The position numbers were made by a program, and so were the translations under genes. Source: Gemmatimonadota bacterium (lineage in GTDB: Bacteria; Gemmatimonadota; Gemmatimonadetes; Palauibacterales; Palauibacteraceae). From it: a DNA stretch of 64,000 nucleotides. Under the pieces are notes generated by a model. That model ran no database searches and had not been told where the DNA came from. It saw only the letters and a program-made list of their open reading frames with translations. The stretch lies in assembly GCA_022825725.1 (NCBI GenBank), contig JAJDWE010000038.1, positions 16,376-80,375 on the forward strand. Direction: 5' to 3'. Below are positions 8,691 to 16,575 of the stretch, piece after piece (positions within the stretch are counted from its first letter, which is position 1; every line of letters begins with the position of its first letter).

Positions 8691-8895
8691 GTCCCGCCGT
8701 TTCTCCGCGGAGCCGCGGGCCCGCCGTCCGCTTGCGGCGTGCAGAATCCCGAGCAACGTTTCCATAGGTGTTGTGCTGTCCGTAAGGCGGCCTCGCACGA
8801 GCGTGGCCCCAGCTTCAGATAGATGATCGAACGGAGCGCATCGTTCCGTCCGATCTGAGCGGCATGCACCGGTGGACGAGTCCGCCGGTTTTTTT
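8691..8895 (+). ncRNA. Candidate structured RNA between zapA and rny (possibly 6S RNA)
   Basis: The region is non-coding on the plus strand and full of pairing segments: CCGCGG (8705-8710 with 8713-8718), a GGCC-CGC/GCG-GGCC hairpin around 8788-8807 with an ACGA loop, a two-part hairpin GATCG-ACGGA/TCCGT-CGATC at 8825-8855, alternative TCAGAT/ATCTGA pairing (8815-8820, 8853-8858), and a terminal U-tract hairpin. In several proteobacterial groups the 6S RNA gene ssrS lies next to zapA, which makes 6S the leading guess. A long central-bubble fold was not demonstrated by eye. The alternative is an rny leader attenuator. Confidence 0.4.
8868..8895 (+). terminator. Intrinsic terminator upstream of rny
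   Basis: Stem 8868-8877 (ACCGGTGGAC) pairs with 8880-8889 (GTCCGCCGGT) with one G-T wobble, and a run of seven T residues spans 8889-8895. It ends 33 bases before the rny start codon and closes the structured zapA-rny region. Confidence 0.8.
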
Positions 8896-8928
8896 GTTCA
8901 TAGATGGTTCGAGGATTGGAGTCTGGCC

Positions 8929-10500
8929 ATGCTGGAATCCATCACCGTGCCGACGATGCTGTTGGCCATCGCGGGTCTCGTGGCGGGGGGCGTCGCAGGG
9001 ATCCTTATCGAGCGACGGGGCCTGCGCCGGGCGCGCGGCCGCCTCGAGAGCGATGGGCGGGATATCATTGAATCCGCCCGGCTGGAGGCGGGCAGCCTCC
9101 GGAAGGCGGCGGAACTGGCGGGGCGCGAAGAGGCGCAACGTCTCCGGGAGGAATCGGCCAGAGAAGCGGAGCGCCGGCGCGCCGAACTGGAGCGGCTGGA
9201 GCAGCGGACGCTGGAGCGGACCGAGACGCTCGAACAGAAGCTCGAGAAGATCGACCAGCGGCAGGAGCGGGTGGATCGGAGCCGCGAGCAGATCGAGGCG
9301 GAGCGTGGCGAACTCGACACGCGGGCGAAGGAACTCGTCGACCGCGAGCGGGAACTCGGAAGGCGCCTCGAGGAGATCGCGGGCATCAGCCGGGAAGCGG
9401 CGCGCCGCGAGTTGATCGGCCAGATCCGCGACCAGGCGCGCGCGGACGCCGCACAGCACGTGCGGGAAGTCACCGAACGCGCCCGGAACGAGGCCGAGCG
9501 GGAAGCCCGCAAGATCATCTCCCAGGCGATCGAGAAGCTCTCCGTCGATCACTCCTCCGAAGCCGCCGTCTCCGTCGTCACCCTTCCCAGCGATGACATG
9601 AAGGGCCGGATCATCGGTCGGGAAGGCCGGAACATCCGGTCCTTCGAGGCCGCCACGGGCGTCGACGTGGTCGTGGACGATACGCCCGAGGCCGTCATCC
9701 TCTCCTGCTTCGACCCCGTCCGCCGCGAAGTCGCGCGGCTGGCGATGGATCGCCTCGTCGGCGACGGCCGGATCCACCCGGGCCGCATCGAGGAGGTCGT
9801 GGAGAAGGCGCAGGAAGATGTCCAGGCGACGATGCGGAAGGCGGCCGACGAGGTCCTGTACGAACTCGGTATCCACGACCTGCACCCGAAACTCCGCGAG
9901 GTTCTCGGCGTCCTCCGCTTCCGGACCAGTTACGGGCAGAACCAGCTGCAGCACGCGCACGAGGTCGCGCTCATCGGCGCGACGATGGCGGCGGAACTGT
10001 CGCTCGATGCGCAGCTCGTGAAGCGAATGGGCCTGCTGCACGACATCGGCAAGGGGCTCACGCACGAGAAGGAGGGAAGCCACGTCGAGATCGGTTACGA
10101 CCTGTGCAAGCAGTGCGGGGAGAAGGACGGCGTGCTGAACGCGATCCGCGCGCACCACGGCGAGGAACCCGCCCGCTATCCGGAGACCTTCCTCGTCACC
10201 GCGGCGGACGCGATCTCGGGCGCCCGCCCCGGCGCCCGGCGGGAGTCGTTTGAGCACTACGTGAAGCGGTTGGAGAAACTGGAGGAGATCGCGAGTTCGT
10301 GGGACGGGGTCGAGAAGGTCTACGCGATTCAGGCGGGGCGGGAGATCCGGATCATGGTGACCCCGGACAAGGTCTCCGACGAGGAGATGGCGAGGCTGTC
10401 CGAGCGGACGGCCCGCCGCATCGAGAACGAGTTGCAGTATCCGGGGCAGATCAAGGTCGTCGTCGTGCGGGAGTCGCGAACCGTGGACTTCGCGCGCTGA
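8929..10500 (+). CDS. rny: Ribonuclease Y
   Basis: Membrane-anchored endoribonuclease that initiates mRNA decay. The 523-residue protein has an N-terminal transmembrane helix (about 8-28, TMLLAIAGLVAGGVAGILI), a long charged coiled coil (about 35-190), a KH domain with GRIIGREGRNIRSFE (near 225-240) and an HD domain with LLHDIGKG (His371, Asp372). The ATG at 8929 is preferred over an in-frame GTG at 8872, because GGAG at 8918-8921 is well spaced and the GTG lies inside the terminator stem. Length matches characterised RNase Y. It is followed by folD after a repetitive 61-base gap. Confidence 0.96.
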   Translation: MLESITVPTMLLAIAGLVAGGVAGILIERRGLRRARGRLESDGRDIIESARLEAGSLRKAAELAGREEAQRLREESAREAERRRAELERLEQRTLERTETLEQKLEKIDQRQERVDRSREQIEAERGELDTRAKELVDRERELGRRLEEIAGISREAARRELIGQIRDQARADAAQHVREVTERARNEAEREARKIISQAIEKLSVDHSSEAAVSVVTLPSDDMKGRIIGREGRNIRSFEAATGVDVVVDDTPEAVILSCFDPVRREVARLAMDRLVGDGRIHPGRIEEVVEKAQEDVQATMRKAADEVLYELGIHDLHPKLREVLGVLRFRTSYGQNQLQHAHEVALIGATMAAELSLDAQLVKRMGLLHDIGKGLTHEKEGSHVEIGYDLCKQCGEKDGVLNAIRAHHGEEPARYPETFLVTAADAISGARPGARRESFEHYVKRLEKLEEIASSWDGVEKVYAIQAGREIRIMVTPDKVSDEEMARLSERTARRIENELQYPGQIKVVVVRESRTVDFAR

Positions 10501-10561
10501 CAACGGGCCGACAAGTGGGCCGGCAACGGGCTAAACAGCGGGTTAACAACGGAGAGAACGG
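10500..10561 (+). repeat. Degenerate 11-base repeat array between rny and folD
   Basis: The whole gap is built from related units: ACAACGGGCCG (10500), ACAAGTGGGCCGG (10511), CAACGGGCTAA (10524), ACAGCGGGTTA (10535), ACAACGGAGAG (10546) and a partial AACGG (10557). Period is mostly 11. It runs straight into the folD ATG, and the last full unit supplies the GGAGAG ribosome-binding site. Confidence 0.55.
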
Positions 10562-11479
10562 ATGACGGCGCAGCTCATCGACGGGAAGCGGATCGCGGCC
10601 GAGATCCGGGCGGAAGTGGCGGAACGGACGCGGGGCCTTGCGGAGCGGGGGATCCGGCCCGGCCTCGGCGTCGTCCTCGTCGGCGACGATCCCGCCTCGC
10701 ACGTTTACGTGCGGATGAAGACACGGGCCTGCAACGAGGCCGGAATCTACGCCCGCGACATCACGCCGCCCGCCGACGTCGGCCGCGCGGAGCTCCTCGG
10801 CATCGTCGATGAGCTGAATGCGGATCCGGCCATCCACGGGATTCTCGTACAGCTCCCCCTGCCTCGACACCTCGACGAACGCGAGGTGACCGAGAGGATC
10901 GATCCGGCCAAGGACGTCGACGGATTCCATCCCGTGAACCAGGGCCGAATGTCCCAGGGGGACGCGAGTGCGTTCCGCCCCGCCACGCCGGCCGGCGTGC
11001 AGGAACTCATCCGGAGGACCGGTGTGGAGACCTCCGGCGCCCACGTCGTCATCGTCGGCCGTTCGAATATCGTCGGCATGCCGATGTCCCAGATCATGCT
11101 CCAGAAGGAACCCGGGGCGAACGCCACGGTGACCGTGGCCCACAGCCGGACCGCGGATCTCGGCGCCGTGACGCGCCAGGGGGAGATCCTCATCGTCGCC
11201 GTCGGCGTCCCCGGCATCGTCCGTGGCGACATGGTGCGGGAGGGGGCCGTCGTGATCGATGTGGGAGTGAACCGGGTGGACGACCCGACCACGGAGCGGG
11301 GCTATCGGCTTGTCGGCGATGTGGCGTTCGACGAGGCGGTCGAGCGCGCGAGCTGGATCACCCCGGTCCCCGGCGGTGTGGGGCCCATGACGATCGCCAT
11401 GCTCCTCCGAAACACCGTGCGGTCGGCGGAGCGGACCGCACGCCTCGCTGCGGCGGGGACGGTGGCGGCGTCGGGTTGA
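10562..11479 (+). CDS. folD: Bifunctional methylenetetrahydrofolate dehydrogenase/methenyltetrahydrofolate cyclohydrolase
   Basis: FolD interconverts 5,10-methylene- and 10-formyl-tetrahydrofolate with NADP. The 305-residue protein shows YVRMKTRACNEAGI (catalytic Tyr and Lys near 50-55), GILVQLPLPRHL, DVDGFHPVN and the nucleotide-binding segment VVIVGRSNIVGMPMSQIML, ending with the PGGVGPMTIAMLL motif. ATG 10562 follows a GGAGAG site. The stop overlaps the xseA start (TTGA). No ZTP-riboswitch-like conserved core was seen upstream. Confidence 0.97.
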   Translation: MTAQLIDGKRIAAEIRAEVAERTRGLAERGIRPGLGVVLVGDDPASHVYVRMKTRACNEAGIYARDITPPADVGRAELLGIVDELNADPAIHGILVQLPLPRHLDEREVTERIDPAKDVDGFHPVNQGRMSQGDASAFRPATPAGVQELIRRTGVETSGAHVVIVGRSNIVGMPMSQIMLQKEPGANATVTVAHSRTADLGAVTRQGEILIVAVGVPGIVRGDMVREGAVVIDVGVNRVDDPTTERGYRLVGDVAFDEAVERASWITPVPGGVGPMTIAMLLRNTVRSAERTARLAAAGTVAASG

Positions 11480-12786
11480 ACGTGACGCGTCAAGCCTCGC
11501 TGTTCGGCGCGGCGGAGGTCCGCGATGGCCGCTCCCCGGAGGGAGCGATCACCGTGTCCGACCTGAACGAAGCCGCACGCGGCGCGCTGGAGAAGCGGTT
11601 CGGCGACCTCTGGGTCCGCGGCGAGGTGACGAACTGGACCCGCTCCTCCGTCGGGCACCGTTACTTCTCCCTCCGGGACCAGGAGCGCGACTCCAGCGTC
11701 GCGTGCGTATTCTTCCGCGGGGATGCATGGCGCCTGCCGGCGGATCCGGAGGACGGCATGGAGGTCTTCGTCCGCGGCCGTCCGACCCTTTACGCGCGGC
11801 AGGGCCGGTTCCAGTTGCGCGTACGCGCCATCGAGACGGCGGGCGAAGGGTTGTGGCGGATCGCCTTCGAGCGGCTCCGCCGGAAGCTCGCGGCGGAGGG
11901 CATGCTGGATCCGGAGCGCAAACGGGCGCTGCCCGCGTTCCCTCGCCGGGTGGGCGTCGTCACGTCGCGCAAGGGCGCAGCGCTTCACGACATCATCACC
12001 GTGCTCCGGCGGCGAGCCCCCTGGGTCGAGATCGTCGTGCGCCACTGCCGCGTGCAGGGCGAAGGCGCCGCCGACGAAGTGCGGGCCGCCCTCCAGCGTC
12101 TCGCCGACTGGAGCACCGGCGGTCCGGATCGGAAGCTCGACGCGATCCTCCTGAGCCGGGGCGGCGGGTCGGTGGAGGACCTGTGGTGCTTCAACGAGGA
12201 GGCGGCGGTTCGAGCGGTCGCGGCGAGTCCGGTGCCGGTGATCTGCGCCGTCGGTCACGAGATCGACGTGACGCTGTGCGAGTTGGTGGCCGACCTCCGG
12301 GCGCCGACGCCGTCCGCGGCCGCGGAACTCGCGGTGCCGGACATCCGGAGCGTACGTGCCTCGCTCGATACGGCCGGTCGAGGTCTGGCTCGCGGGCTGC
12401 GCCGGCTCATCACGCGCGGGAGCGACCGGGTAGAAGCGCTCGCGCAACGCCTGCCGGCCTCCGCCGGACACGCGCGCGACGTCGCGAAGCTTCGCCTCGA
12501 GACCATGGCGGCCTACCTCCCGGCGGGGATGGAACGGGTGCTCGCCCGCTCGCGTACACGGCTCGCCGGACTGGCCGCCGCGCTCGACGCCCTGAGCCCG
12601 CTCGAGACCGTGGCCCGCGGCTACGCCGTCGCCACCGACCTCGAGGGACGCCGGCTCACGCGCATCGACGACTTCACGCCGAGCCAGCGCTTCCGCCTGC
12701 GGGTCAGGGGGGGACAGGTCGCGGCGACGACGGATACCGTGGAACGTGACCCGGCGAGGCCGGACGCCGGAGAGTCCGACGCATGA
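11476..12786 (+). CDS. xseA: Exodeoxyribonuclease VII large subunit
   Basis: Catalytic subunit of the ATP-independent single-strand exonuclease ExoVII. The 436-residue protein has an N-terminal OB domain (about 20-115: VTNWTRSSVGHRYFSLRDQ), a catalytic region (VGVVTSRKGAALHDIITVLRRRAP, SRGGGSVEDLWCFNEE, VGHEIDVTLCELVADLRAPTPSAAAEL) and a C-terminal helical region for XseB binding. The likely start is TTG 11476, overlapping the folD stop; GTG 11482 in the same frame is equally possible. The downstream small subunit overlaps by ATGA, so the two subunits are coupled. Confidence 0.95.
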   Translation: MNVTRQASLFGAAEVRDGRSPEGAITVSDLNEAARGALEKRFGDLWVRGEVTNWTRSSVGHRYFSLRDQERDSSVACVFFRGDAWRLPADPEDGMEVFVRGRPTLYARQGRFQLRVRAIETAGEGLWRIAFERLRRKLAAEGMLDPERKRALPAFPRRVGVVTSRKGAALHDIITVLRRRAPWVEIVVRHCRVQGEGAADEVRAALQRLADWSTGGPDRKLDAILLSRGGGSVEDLWCFNEEAAVRAVAASPVPVICAVGHEIDVTLCELVADLRAPTPSAAAELAVPDIRSVRASLDTAGRGLARGLRRLITRGSDRVEALAQRLPASAGHARDVAKLRLETMAAYLPAGMERVLARSRTRLAGLAAALDALSPLETVARGYAVATDLEGRRLTRIDDFTPSQRFRLRVRGGQVAATTDTVERDPARPDAGESDA

Positions 12787-13064
12787 GCGAGCCTTCGACG
12801 GAGTTCGAATTCGAGACCGCGATCGAGGAACTGGAAGGGATCGTCGCGCGCCTCGACCGGGAGGGCATCGGCCTGGACGAGGCGATCGCCCTTTTCGAGC
12901 AGGGGATCGAGCGTCTCGGGGAGGCTCGGCGCTGGCTCGAGACGGCGAGCGGCCGGGTCGAGGAACTCATCGCTTCGTCGACGGGAAGACTGGAAGCGAA
13001 ACCGCTGGAAGGGGTGGAAGCGCCGGACGGAAAGCCGGAGGACCGGCCGGACGGTGAACCGTGA
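12783..13064 (+). CDS. xseB: Exodeoxyribonuclease VII small subunit
   Basis: XseB wraps the C-terminal helices of XseA. The 93-residue protein starts with the family signature FEFETAIEELEGIVARLDREGIGLDEAIALFEQGIE and forms a helical hairpin. The last 25 residues (GKPEDRPDGEP) are charged, proline-rich and probably disordered, slightly longer than typical XseB. ATG overlaps the xseA stop and its own stop overlaps the ispA GTG, so xseA, xseB and ispA form one coupled unit. Confidence 0.93.
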   Translation: MSEPSTEFEFETAIEELEGIVARLDREGIGLDEAIALFEQGIERLGEARRWLETASGRVEELIASSTGRLEAKPLEGVEAPDGKPEDRPDGEP

Positions 13065-13966
13065 CTCGCGGGCTGCCGGAGCTGCGTGCCGCCATCGATG
13101 CGGAGCTGGAGGGCTGGCTGTCCGAAACGCTGCGCGGGGCGGCCCCGATCGCCGAACCCATTCGGTACGCCGTCCTCGCGAAGGGAAAGAGAATCCGGCC
13201 TCTCCTGTTCGTCGGGGCCTGGGAAGCTGCGGGCGGTGTCGCCGGGCCGCGCGCGGGAAACGGCGCGCGTGGGCTCCACCGCGTGGCGTTGGGACCCGAA
13301 CTCGTCCACACGTATTCCCTGATCCACGATGACCTGCCCTGCATGGACGACGACGACCTTCGCCGCGGGCGGCCGACAGTGCATGTCCGGTACGGGGAGC
13401 GCGCCGCGGTCATGACGGGTGCGGCGCTGCTTCCGCTCGCGATCCGCGCCGTTGCCGAGGGTGCGGCGGGGCTGAAGCTGCCGGACCCCGTCGCGAGCCG
13501 ACTCATCGGCGTCCTCACCGGAGCGGCGGGCGGCGACGGCATGGTCGGTGGCCAACTCCTCGACCTCCTCGCCGAGAAGCAGAGTGTCAGCTTCGAGACG
13601 CTCGAGCGCATCCATCTCGGCAAGACGGCGCGCCTCATCGCGGCCTGCTGCACGATGGGCGGCGTCGCGGCCCGCGCACCTGAGGACACGGTCGATCGGC
13701 TGACCCGCTTCGGGATTGCGATCGGACTCGCGTTCCAGACGGTGGACGACATCCTCGACGTGACGGGCTCCTCGAGCCGCATGGGGAAGATCGGCGGGCG
13801 CGACGAGGCTCTGGGAAAGGCGACGACACCATCGCTCCTCGGCCTGGAGGGGGCCAGAGCACGCGCGGAAGAGCTCGGCTGCGAGGCGCTGGGCGAGATT
13901 TCGCCGCTCGCGGGCGCGGACCGGCTGCGCGAAATCGGATGCCTCGTCCTCGAGCGCGACCGCTGA
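13061..13966 (+). CDS. ispA: Polyprenyl (farnesyl/geranylgeranyl) diphosphate synthase
   Basis: Chain-elongating trans-prenyltransferase that condenses IPP with allylic diphosphates. The 301-residue product has the KGKRIRPLL substrate motif (about 43-51), a first aspartate-rich motif DDLPCMDDDDLRRGRP near residue 90 (the DDx4D form of bacterial FPP synthases), GGQLLDL around 166, and the second motif DDILD near 229. GTG start overlaps xseB by 4 bases. The xseB-ispA order is common in bacteria. Product chain length (C15 or C20) cannot be set by eye. Confidence 0.93.
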   Translation: MTRGLPELRAAIDAELEGWLSETLRGAAPIAEPIRYAVLAKGKRIRPLLFVGAWEAAGGVAGPRAGNGARGLHRVALGPELVHTYSLIHDDLPCMDDDDLRRGRPTVHVRYGERAAVMTGAALLPLAIRAVAEGAAGLKLPDPVASRLIGVLTGAAGGDGMVGGQLLDLLAEKQSVSFETLERIHLGKTARLIAACCTMGGVAARAPEDTVDRLTRFGIAIGLAFQTVDDILDVTGSSSRMGKIGGRDEALGKATTPSLLGLEGARARAEELGCEALGEISPLAGADRLREIGCLVLERDR

Positions 13967-13973
13967 GCACCCC

Positions 13974-14882
13974 GTGAAGTTCTTTATCATCGGCAACGCC
14001 GATCACCCGGAACTGGAGCCGCTCCTTCACCGCGTCGAGCGGAGAGCGGACGAACTCGGGGTTTCGCTCGTCTTCGAACCGCCGCTCGCGACAAATGCCG
14101 GACGCGACTCCGTCGAGCCGGAGGAGATCGAAGCGGACATCGCCCTCGTCCTGGCCCTCGGCGGGGACGGGACGTTGCTGCGGGCGGCTCGCCTGGCGGC
14201 GCCCCGCGGGATCCCCGTGCTGGGCTGCAACCTCGGTCGGCTCGGCTTCCTCACGATGGTTTCGGAGGATGAACTCGAGGCGGCGATGTCGATGGTGGCG
14301 AGCGGGGACTACGCGCTCGAGAAGCGGATCGCCCTCCGCATCCGGGTGGTTCCGAACGGATCGAACGGGCCGGTCAAACGGAGCTTCTACGCGATCAACG
14401 ACGCCGTCATTCACAAGAGCGGCTTCGCCCGCCTGATCGGCCTGCGCGTGCTGGCCGACGACGACGAAGTGGGACACTACAGCGCGGACGGTATCATCCT
14501 CGCCACCGCCACGGGCTCAACGGCCTACAGCCTTTCCGCCGGCGGCCCCATCGTCTCGCCGACGATGGAGGGCATCGTCGCGACGCCGATCTCGCCGCAC
14601 ACGCTTGCGGTGCGCCCGGTCGTGTTTTCCGGGGACACGAGAATCTCCGTCGAACTCCTCTCGGGGGACCACGACCTGCAGCTGACCGTCGACGGACAGC
14701 CCGGTTGTCGGCTCTCGGTCGGGGACCGCGTGGAGGTCGCCCGATCGAGGCACCCCGTGGGTCTGGTCCGGCTCCCCGAGCACTCGTTCTTCACCGTCCT
14801 GAGGCGGAAGCTGCGGTGGGGCGATGTCCGCGAGCACCCGACGCCCCCATCCGGGGGAGACGAGGAAGAGCCGGCGTGCTGA
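13974..14882 (+). CDS. nadK: NAD kinase
   Basis: ATP-dependent enzyme that makes NADP from NAD. The 302-residue protein carries the family GGDGT motif at 63-67 (ALGGDGTLLRAARLAA), the NE/D motif AINDAVIHKSG, TGSTAYSLSAGGPIVSP and a C-terminal DGQ motif (LTVDGQPGCRL). The GTG start at 13974 is 7 bases after the ispA stop. The end overlaps recN by 7 bases. The nadK-recN pairing is a common bacterial arrangement. Confidence 0.95.
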   Translation: MKFFIIGNADHPELEPLLHRVERRADELGVSLVFEPPLATNAGRDSVEPEEIEADIALVLALGGDGTLLRAARLAAPRGIPVLGCNLGRLGFLTMVSEDELEAAMSMVASGDYALEKRIALRIRVVPNGSNGPVKRSFYAINDAVIHKSGFARLIGLRVLADDDEVGHYSADGIILATATGSTAYSLSAGGPIVSPTMEGIVATPISPHTLAVRPVVFSGDTRISVELLSGDHDLQLTVDGQPGCRLSVGDRVEVARSRHPVGLVRLPEHSFFTVLRRKLRWGDVREHPTPPSGGDEEEPAC

Positions 14883-16540
14883 GGGAGCTTCGCGTCCGGA
14901 ACTTCGCCGTCGTCGAGGAAGCCACGCTTGAATTCGGACCGGGCCTCAGCGTGCTCAGCGGCGAGACCGGAGCCGGGAAATCCCTCCTCGTCGAAGCGCT
15001 CGCACTCCTCGTCGGAGGGCGGCCGTCTCCGGACATGATCCGGGCGGGCGCCGGGGCCGCGCGTATCGAGGGCCGCTTCGAGATCGAGGACGTCGACGGA
15101 CTGCGGATGCTGTGCGAGGACGCCGGCGTCGATCAGGAAGATGGGTGGCTCATCCTGTGTCGCGAGTTGCGTCGCGAGGGTCGGCACCGGGCATGGGTGA
15201 ACGGTTCGCCGTCCACGGCTCGACGGCTGCGCGAGTTCGGGAGCCGGCTCCTCGACCTGCACGGACAGCACGATCACCAGCGACTCCTCGACCGGGCCTG
15301 GCAGCGACGGATCCTGGACGCCTATGGCCGGCACGAAGCGCTGGCCACCGAGACGGAGGCCGCGTACGAGGGCTTGCGCGCCATCGAGGGACGTCTCGAG
15401 GACACGCGCCGCGCCGCGCGCGAGGGGCGCGAACGGGCCGACTACCTGCGCTTCAAGCGGGACGAAATCGCCGGAGCCGGGCTCGAACCCGACGAGGATG
15501 AGGCGCTCGAGTCGGAGGCCCGCCGCCTCTCGCACTCCGAGGAGCTGATCGAACTCTCGGGCTCGCTCCACCACGGGCTGTACGAGGCCGAGGGTTCGCT
15601 CGTCGACCGGTTGGGCGAGTTCGCGGCTCGACTCGACCACCTCGTCTCGATCGACCACGAGGCGGGACCCTTCCGCGACCTGCTCGAGGCCGCGCTCCGC
15701 AACGTGGAGGAACTCGGGCGGAACCTGGCTCCCTACCGCGACTCGATCGAGCACGACCCTGGACGGCTCGACGAAATCCGTGTCCGGCAGGATCTCCTCT
15801 ACCGCCTCAAGCGCAAGTACGGCGGCGCTCTGGAGGATGTGATCCGCGCGGGCGAGGAGGCCCGGCGTGAGCTGGAGACGCTGCGGGGCGCGGATGACGA
15901 GATCGAGCGTCTCGAGGCGGCGCGGGTCGCCGCCTCCGCCGAACTCGCCGCGCGGGCATCCGCACTCTCAGAGCGGCGCCGCGCATCGTCCAGGGCGCTC
16001 GCGGAAGCCGTGACCGCTGCGCTACCGGAACTCGGTCTACGGGGCGGCCGCCTCGAGATCGCGCTCGAAGCGTACGGCGAGATCAGGGGGACCGGCGCCG
16101 AGCAGGTGGAGTTTCTCGTCTCCCTTAATCCGGGTTTCCCGCCAGCGCCGCTGCGGCGCGTTGCCTCGGGGGGAGAGATGAGCCGCCTCATGCTCGCGCT
16201 CGAGACCTCGCTCATCGAGGTGGACGACCTGCCGGTGCTCGTGTTCGACGAGATCGATGCGGGGATCGGGGGCGAGGTGGCGCACCGGGTGGCGGCCCGG
16301 CTCGTGCGGCTTTCCGCCGCCCATCAGGTGCTCGTCGTCACGCATCTCGCGCAGATCGCGGCGCGCGCCGACGCCCACTACTCCGTCGGAAAGGTCGCGG
16401 AAGACGAAGGCGTGCGGACATCGGTTCGGGTCCTCACCGGCGGAGAACGCGTCCACGAAGTCGCCCGCATGCTCGGAGGCGACCCCGCCAGCCGCGCCTC
16501 GCGCGCCCATGCCGAGGAGCTGCTCGCCGGCCAGCTGTAG
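14876..16540 (+). CDS. recN: DNA repair protein RecN
   Basis: SMC-like ATPase acting in double-strand break repair. The 554-residue protein starts at GTG 14876 (LRELRVRNFAVVEEATLEF), with Walker A GETGAGKS at about 29-36, an interrupted coiled-coil middle (about 150-390), an ABC signature around SGGEMSRLMLALE and Walker B VFDEIDAGIGGEVA near 455, followed by the H-loop VTHLAQIAA. Its start lies in the nadK end; an earlier in-frame ATG at 14705 is inside nadK and adds nothing RecN-like. It ends convergently with the outer-membrane gene on the other strand. Confidence 0.95.
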   Translation: MLRELRVRNFAVVEEATLEFGPGLSVLSGETGAGKSLLVEALALLVGGRPSPDMIRAGAGAARIEGRFEIEDVDGLRMLCEDAGVDQEDGWLILCRELRREGRHRAWVNGSPSTARRLREFGSRLLDLHGQHDHQRLLDRAWQRRILDAYGRHEALATETEAAYEGLRAIEGRLEDTRRAAREGRERADYLRFKRDEIAGAGLEPDEDEALESEARRLSHSEELIELSGSLHHGLYEAEGSLVDRLGEFAARLDHLVSIDHEAGPFRDLLEAALRNVEELGRNLAPYRDSIEHDPGRLDEIRVRQDLLYRLKRKYGGALEDVIRAGEEARRELETLRGADDEIERLEAARVAASAELAARASALSERRRASSRALAEAVTAALPELGLRGGRLEIALEAYGEIRGTGAEQVEFLVSLNPGFPPAPLRRVASGGEMSRLMLALETSLIEVDDLPVLVFDEIDAGIGGEVAHRVAARLVRLSAAHQVLVVTHLAQIAARADAHYSVGKVAEDEGVRTSVRVLTGGERVHEVARMLGGDPASRASRAHAEELLAGQL

Positions 16541-16561
16541 GGCCAGTCCGGCGTGGGCCAT

Positions 16562-16573
16562 ATCCGGCCGGAT
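16562..16573. terminator. 12-bp palindrome at convergent recN / outer-membrane gene ends
   Basis: ATCCGGCCGGAT is a perfect palindrome in the 35-base gap between two convergent genes. It has no U-tract on either side; a transcription-end or decay-blocking role is only suggested by position. Confidence 0.35.
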
Positions 16574-16575
16574 CG

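Noticed and set aside
10500..10561. ZTP riboswitch before folD
   Set aside because: folD genes can carry one, but this gap is short, repetitive and lacks the conserved core of that class.
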